Origin: Daphnia carinata
Lineage: Eukaryota > Arthropoda > Branchiopoda > Diplostraca > Daphniidae
NCBI RefSeq assembly: GCF_022539665.2
Contig: NC_081336.1
Span: 4,728,221-4,792,220, forward strand
Length of the DNA stretch: 64,000 bases
Reading direction: 5' to 3'
The position numbers and the translations under genes were made by a program. Under the pieces are notes generated by a model. That model did no database searches. It was not told the origin of the DNA and saw only the letters and a program-made list of their open reading frames with translations. This document shows, piece after piece, positions 57,665-64,000 of the stretch (positions are counted from its first letter, which is position 1; each line of letters opens with the position of its first letter).

Positions 57665-57672
57665 GACACGAG
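57665..57672. repeat. Target-site duplication, right copy
   Basis: GACACGAG, matching 57107-57114 exactly. Confidence 0.9.
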
Positions 57673-60327
57673 TACTACCGCTATGCACTGATGTTTACTC
57701 GGCATTTCATTCGCTATGCATTAATATTTCTATTTTTCTGATTGTATGGAATTAAAACATTTTCCTGCTACCAAAAACTAAAAAAACTAGTGCATGGCAA
57801 TTTTGACAAATATATCAAGAACCATAATATTCCTTGACCTAAGTATGCCTACCGAAGATATTCGCCAAGCGCTAAAATGGCAGCTTTGTTAAACAAGGAA
57901 AATGCTTATCTTTAGTTGTTAAACGCAAGAGTTACATGTCTGACGCATAAAACGTGAAAAAACGAATTGCCCTCCTCACACCCGTCGGAAAGAGGAAATC
58001 TGGGCGGGAAAATCTTTCTCCCTTCTTAGAATGCGAGGATTTAGTAGCTTTTAGGCATTTCAAAATTTGTATCTAAGTGAGTCATATTAAATGATATCTC
58101 AAATGTTTACTTACGATTACCAAAATCAGGTTGATCCTTAAACGTTTAATGCTATGTTCAGTCAGTGTTCCTGATAAGCGATTTTTCCCCACCGTCATCT
58201 TTGTGTTACATACTGTATGACGGCGACAGTAGTGACTCATCTTTTTTCATATAGTATTTACGTGACTCAAAATTCTGATGCATAACACAAACATTCTTTG
58301 CTTCGATATCACTACGGATATTACATCTGTTTTACACATTAAATCACATATAGCCTAACTTGTTTCATAGTTGTTTTTCCAGCTATCCTATATCGCATAT
58401 TTTCGCTGACACAAACGAAATTTCGTATGGAAATTGAGTCCCCTCATAGCAATGGCATTTGTTTTAAAAATCATTATGCAGTAGAAATGTAGAATGTATA
58501 ATAAGGCACTATTAGTTTATCAAGTGGAGAAGGATTGTGCTCCTTCTCTCACTTATTGCCGCAACCGAGAAACAACTTCTATGAACTGCGTTAGGACGTC
58601 ATACAAGTGTGTATTTTATTTTTCCAAATTCTTTTGCCGATAGCCTACAGTGTTATTATTATAAACGACATCATTTACACACGCACGAAATTTGTGTTTT
58701 TTTCCTTATCCCCGGAAGTTTCGTTTTCAGGTCTCTCGCCATTCGTTCCCTTTTCCAAATCGGCTGGCATTTCCGCTGAACTATAGGGTCAACACTCGAT
58801 TGGCTCTAGTTGTGCTTTCTCTTTTCACCCATGCGAGTTCCAGCTTGGTCCCTTTACTGTAACTGAATACCAAATACGAGATATTCAAATGCGACTGGAA
58901 ATGGTCGTTTTCCCTACGCTCTATATCCAACAAATGAAGGCTATTTTATCAGCATTTGCTGTATGCATTGTCGCAGTGGGAGGAAACGTCGTTGAAAGCC
59001 CTTATCAGGCCGCACTTTTTCCCTGGTTCTTAACTGGACTCAAGCTGCCACAAATGTTCAGTTGATCAAGGTACTAAGTCTTACTGTTGTTCATAAGCTG
59101 CCATAAAATATTCACGATTGAGACCAAGGCAGTGCCAGACCGTTTGCCCGAATTCTAAACTATTCAGCCACCTGAAGGTAAGCATAACCTCACTATTTTT
59201 TTTGATCCGCCGCTAATTTTCGATTAAATAACGCTTTCAATCATGACATGTCAATCATAATTCATTCATTCAATCTGAATCGCATTCGGGAAAAAAAAAT
59301 TATAATTATATTTTCAAATAAATAATTTAATATGTAGCATGGGGCGTTGCCGAATTGGAAATTGATCATTTTTTCAGCGGTGTGGCGTCTGCTTTTAGCA
59401 GTTGAATTCGAACCACCCGAAACGTGAGGTTGTCGTCACTAGTGTGCTATGTGCGAAAAGCCCGCAAAGAACTGCGTTTTGTTGAGTTCCTTTTTCTTCT
59501 CGGCGCAACGAACTAATTTACTCCCAAGCCTTCATATTTAGACTTAATCGGACAGTTAGATCAGAGATAAGATAGACGCTCTGTCAATATGGGTATCACG
59601 TGTAACGGCCGGTCATTTATGAGGGTCGTGTTGCAAGTTCTGTCGTCGTGGTAACGTTCAATGTGAAGTGGTTGGTGACTGTTGTACTTGCACATTTTTT
59701 AAGTGTAAGTGGCTCTCTAGCGGTGGCGCTGTTACCGTCAGTGGTTTGTTGTGTAGTAGTTTTGTGGGTTCTATGGAGACTTCGGCATACCCTATTATAA
59801 TTCGTGTTCTTAAATCAACATGAAGCAGCAAAGCATGGCGTAACGCGCGCCGTCCCTCCCCTAAAAAAAAAAACAACAAAAAAAGCATGTTGATTAGGAC
59901 TCTTCGTCACTGACTACCTGATACCCGGCTTATTACCGAAAGGTACTGGCGCGACAGAAGTATTTTCATTGTATTTTTCTTTAGTGTTTCAGTCGCGCCA
60001 GTACCGTCGTTAGTAAGTCCTGTCTCAGGTAATTCGATCCGCAAATGTTGACGCAAGGGATTTTTATGATGATGCTGATTAGTGGTGTCAGTAACGCGAT
60101 TTTGATAGTTAAAGCTGTGCGTAATGAATATTTATATATATATTTGTGTCTTCTTACAGTTCTATACGTATCTTTGCGGAAATTTACTAATCAAACACCC
60201 ATGTCGCCCACATCATGGATAGCCTGATCCGGTCTCTCGGCCGCTGGCCATTAGACGACAGATTTTCTATCCACACCTCTCGCCAAATCAAACCTGCAAA
60301 ATTCATTGTGTCATCACCGCGACCATT
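57673..60327. other. Intergenic and 5' region of ceramide glucosyltransferase
   Basis: No coding gene recognised to about 59900. A 14-bp perfect inverted repeat lies at 59942-60005. The stretch from about 59600 to 60327 probably holds the promoter and 5' leader of the downstream gene, including donor-like GTAAGT near 60013. An A-rich run lies at 59863-59885. Confidence 0.4.
59942..60005. repeat. Perfect 14-bp inverted repeat upstream of ceramide glucosyltransferase
   Basis: GGTACTGGCGCGAC at 59942-59955 and its exact reverse complement at 59992-60005 flank a 36-base AT-rich spacer. The next four bases inward, AGAA versus TGAA, also nearly match. The arms are GC-rich in AT-rich DNA. It could be a stem-loop in the transcript leader, the ends of a very small foldback element, or a paired protein-binding site. 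Confidence 0.7.
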
Positions 60328-62170
60328 ATGTCACATCAATACGTTGATTTCTTTTGGTTTGTTGTGGCCGCTGCGTTGTTTGTCTTCTGGATCGGCTACT
60401 GGCTCGTCCACCTTCTAGCAATTGTTTACGGGTAAGGTTGTTGTTAATCAAATGGTACAAAAGCATCAACAACAAAATAAGTAAATAAAAAATGCATTTC
60501 ACAAAATTTAGCGTGTTTCCCATTAGCTAAAAAGAAACTAACTTTTATTTTGATTGTTTTGCCAGAAAATGGAAATTGCATCGTAAGAGCTGCAAACAAC
60601 CAAAAGAAACGCCATATCCGGCCGTCTCAATTTTGAAGCCACTTACTGGAGTCGACGTGAATTTATTTAGTAATCTCGAAACGTTTTTCACAATGCAATA
60701 TCCAGTGGTAGGTCTACGTTAGCCAGAGAAAAAAAAAACAATACGTATTAAGCATTAATTGATTTCTTTTTCTCTTGTTTTTTAGTATGAATTATTATTT
60801 TGCATAGGGGACGAAAGCGATCCGTCGTTGATGCTGGTTAAAAAGTTAATGGAAAAATACCCGAAAGTAGATGCACAAATCTTTATTGGTTTGTTTTTTA
60901 TTTCTCTAAAGCGCGTTAGGAAGATGCTATAACTTTTCTTCAATAACTGCAGGTGGTGAAAAAGTAGGCATTAATCCAAAAATTAACAACATCCAGCTTG
61001 GATATGCCTCTGCAAAATATGAATTGTTTATGATCTCAGATTCTGGTATCCGAAGTAAGTAGCCTGTTTTATAAAGCTTCTAAACAGTTGGATTGACGGC
61101 CAAATATTGGGTTTGTTTACAGTGAAAGAAGACACGCTTATTGACATGGCAGAACATATGAAAGAAGACGTTGGGCTTATTCACCAAATGCCATTTGTTT
61201 GTGATCGGGAGGGGTTCCCAGCTACTCTAGAGAAGGTAATTAACATTTTATTTGCGATTTAGTTGATGTTTAGTGGTTCCCATATCTGTCACGTAGAGTA
61301 CCTTGGGTACACTACAAGATATTTCAAAAAAGGAAAATTCTCATCAATTTAGATTTTGTCATCATGTCACGTCTTCTGTTTATGGCATCAGATTTATTTT
61401 GGAACAGCTCATGCCCGGATATACTTGGCGGCCGATTTCGTAAGAGTTAACTGTGCCACGGGCATGTCGGCTTTGATGCGAAAATCGCTGATCGATGACG
61501 CTGGCGGTCTTAAATCGTTTGGATGTTATTTAGCCGAAGATTTTTTCCTGGCAAAGGCCATTAAAGACCGTGGCTGGAAGATCGGCATTTGCAGTCAACC
61601 TGCGTGGCAGAATTCTGGCATTTGCCACATACCTACCTTTCAAGAAAGAATCATCCGTTGGGCGAAGTTAAGAATCGCGATGGTTCCTAGCACGATTGTC
61701 TTCGAGCCAGTTTCGGAGTGCATGTAAAATTATTGCATTCATTTTCATTCATGTCTAAACAGGCACCTAAATTTGTCGCGTTTTTCTTTTTTAAAGGTTG
61801 CTTGGTGCCTTAGCTGCCTGGTCTATCTACTGGCTGTTTCAGTGGGATCCGCTTGCAGTTGGTTTGTTACACATTCTTGCGTGGTTTATCCTCGATTGGA
61901 TTCTTCTTTCAATCGTGCAGGTAAGTGCTATACGCCTACAGTTGCATTCAGGCATACTTTACTACATTCTACTTTTTGCATATGATGTAGGACGGCCCAT
62001 TGCCTTTCAGCAAGTTCGAATTTGTGCTAGGATGGTTCTTGCGTGAGTTGAGCGCACCCTTCTTGTTTCTAAATGCTCTGCTTCAGCCTACCATTCGCTG
62101 GAAAACGGGAGTTTACCGTCTTAAGTGGGGTGGTGTAGTTGAGGAATTAAAACCTAAAGTGAAACCTTGA
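60328..62170 (+). CDS. GlcT: Ceramide glucosyltransferase
   Basis: Transfers glucose from UDP-glucose to ceramide on the cytosolic face of the Golgi, the first step of glucosylceramide-based glycolipid synthesis. Eight coding exons, 60328-60431, 60566-60707, 60786-60888, 60953-61054, 61123-61235, 61392-61723, 61797-61920 and 61991-62170, join to 399 residues (human UGCG 394). An N-terminal membrane helix (about 7-30) is followed by the GT21 catalytic domain: [20 protein letters not shown], the first Asp motif GDESDP (91-95), DSG (Asp146), GTAH with His195, AEDFF (Asp238) and the RxxRW-type motif RIIRW (274-278). C-terminal membrane helices ([21 protein letters not shown]) and [12 protein letters not shown] near the end complete it. 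The ATG gives the family start ([10 protein letters not shown]). All catalytic residues are present and splice sites are GT-AG. Confidence 0.97.
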
Positions 62171-64000
62171 CAAGTTAACCCGTATTTCTGTTGAGTTTTC
62201 GAACAAGTGCCGCATGACAAGGAGCCAAAGTAAAAATTAATATTGATCATTGCGTAAGTAAATGTAAGTGTGCGTGTGAGTAAGTTATTGAGAAAGTTGT
62301 GCTTGTCATTTTTAGTCACATCAGCTTTGTATTGTTGGGCATTTTCATTGCCGATTAACGTTCATAATCTGTTAGAAAAGAAAGTTAATTTTGTGTTAGG
62401 AACAACCTTGTCGACCAGCATACGTTAGTAATATTAGATATATAAATACATACGTGTGCACACCCATTAATAGTTTAGTATTTATTTCTGACCAGACTGT
62501 TATTTTCAGATTTTTTTTCTTGTTTTTTTTTTTGTGAAAGAAGAAGGCTCTTTTTGCCAAAATAACAAGGGACAGAATCTTATGGCAAGTTTGTACATAT
62601 CGGTAGAAATAACAAATGAACGGTGCTCGGACCTTTTCATTGGAGTGACTCATTTACGGACAAAGTTCTCCTCAAATGTAGTTGCTCGCAATAGCGAGTA
62701 AAAATTTCCATTAACCCTTTATTCCATTCGTTTTTTTTTTTTTTAATAAACGATTTTCTTATTTTTATTTATTTATTTATTTTTATTTTATTTTTTACTT
62801 TTTATTTTACTTTGGTAGCTTGTTTGCAAGCGCAAAGAGTGGAGGTATTGCGCTTGTAGCCGAATACACTGGATTCCCACCCAAAATCGAAAGAAATCAC
62901 GGAAATCAAATTCATTTTGAAATGAGACTTGAAGTCATAACCGTAGGACGTTAGCAATGGAAATCTTCAAATTGGGTGATGCTCGAATTTTACTCAGAAC
63001 GCAAGAACCAATTCGATTAATAAAAAAGGTGTCAAGGCCAACATTTTAAGACCAAAAAAAATTTGCAACTGTAAAAAATCTTCTTCCGTTTTTCCCCTCA
63101 TAAACCTAGATATTGATAAAAAAAAATACGTGATTTAGATCTAAAAATTGAACGAAATGTATGAAAATTAACGTCGTTTTCATCTACTAATTCAATTCTA
63201 ATCTTCAAATATGTTATAATTTTAATTTGAAAATAAAGGGGGGAAGGAGGTATCTGAATTGCAATGTCATAATCGGGTGGAGAGTGGCAAAATGGTTCAA
63301 TGTTAAGAAATGTCAAAGCTGTGTAACGTCATATGTTGACAGTTCCTTCGCCAAAACGTTTAAAAAAAATTATCGTAGTGACAATTCTACAAAATAATTT
63401 GAACAACAATCCGAAAACTTGTGTGCGAGCCTCGAAGGCTATCGCGAACGTGGCAAATACCAGGAGCGGTTGAGTAACTAAAAAGATGTTGATGCTCAAG
63501 AAATCAAAATTTTCGGAGAGAATGGATTTTTTATACCATACCATTTTTTCCTTACATTTTTTTGTAGCAACCGGGAAACTTTTGCCAATTCCATTTTTCG
63601 ATGAACACGGGCCATTTGGCGGCAGGTTTGGAGCTCCGGTCCGCAACTGAAAGTCCGCGGATTATACCCCGGTCCGTGTCCGCAATTTCCTCTGGCACCG
63701 TTCCGAAGTAAACACATCTAACACAAGTTTATGGTCGTTTTCATAATTGCTAGTCAAAATCCTTGTGTTAGGATTATTATAAGACATTCGGTAAAAATAT
63801 TATTGAAAATGTTATTTAGCTTTAGGTTTTACAGTTTTATTTTGTATTTTTATTTCGTTTCTAGCAAAAGCTTCAAAGAAAATGGAAATCATTCTCCGGC
63901 AAACAACTTTTTTTGCCGGTAGCAGTCTAATTTTTCGCTCTTTTCGCCCTATTTCCGATATTTTCCGCCGCCAAGCTAGCCATCAAATCAGCAGAAATTA
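62171..64000. other. 3' flank, no gene recognised
   Basis: The first part is the ceramide glucosyltransferase 3' untranslated region, followed by AT-rich DNA with T-rich and TTTA-repeat sequence at 62727-62810. At about 63580-63720 the sequence is GC-richer with repeated GGTCCG units (63638, 63672) and open frames on the minus strand (63329-63646, 63496-63717). No family is recognised, and it may be a repeat fragment. Confidence 0.45.

Noticed and set aside
63329-63717. Overlapping minus-strand frames near the window end
   Set aside because: They share the same DNA in different phases, contain GGTCCG repeat units and match no family I know.

Overview
The window reads as nuclear DNA of an arthropod, most likely a small crustacean of the Daphnia type. 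The protein-coding genes are split into many short exons by GT-AG introns that are often only about 60-75 bases long. Intergenic DNA is AT-rich with many homopolymer runs, and the recognisable proteins are animal families. A TIKI-type metalloprotease and a PDZRN-type protein are both present. From memory, TIKI is missing from Drosophila, which fits a non-dipteran arthropod. The species call is inference only. All exon boundaries were worked out by hand from reading frame, splice sites and family similarity; no alignment or database search was run.

Layout. 1-1776 (+) holds the 3' part of an equilibrative nucleoside transporter. 6601-7973 (+) is an unrecognised single-pass membrane protein whose tail carries two YxxM motifs. 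About 8-19.9 kb is gene-poor and rich in decayed repeats: a small foldback element, a degenerate tandem repeat, a spliced gene fragment on the minus strand, a broken hAT-like transposase, and a 1.34-kb inverted-repeat element with two covarying hairpins. 19982-23290 (+) is a complete ABCG1/4-like half-transporter whose last helix is cut by a one-base shift in a T run. 23.3-35.3 kb has almost no recognisable coding sequence. 35323-41236 (+) is the 3' two-thirds of a PDZRN3/4-like scaffold.

From 41.9 kb the minus strand carries Rho1 (with a GC-AG intron), the F-actin capping protein alpha subunit, a possible small membrane protein, a TIKI metalloprotease lacking its first exon(s), and LSm4. A 550-bp non-autonomous hAT element with perfect 8-bp target-site duplications sits next to LSm4. 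60328-62170 (+) is a complete ceramide glucosyltransferase gene.

The genes are independent housekeeping and signalling loci, not a functional cluster. Rho1 and capping protein alpha both act on actin and are neighbours, but nothing in the sequence shows joint control. I found no CRISPR array, bacterial operon or rRNA, and no convincing tRNA. I do not see a clear undescribed biological system. The best leads are the ABCG frameshift, the hAT element, the palindromic element, the YxxM membrane protein, and a few unassigned spliced fragments.
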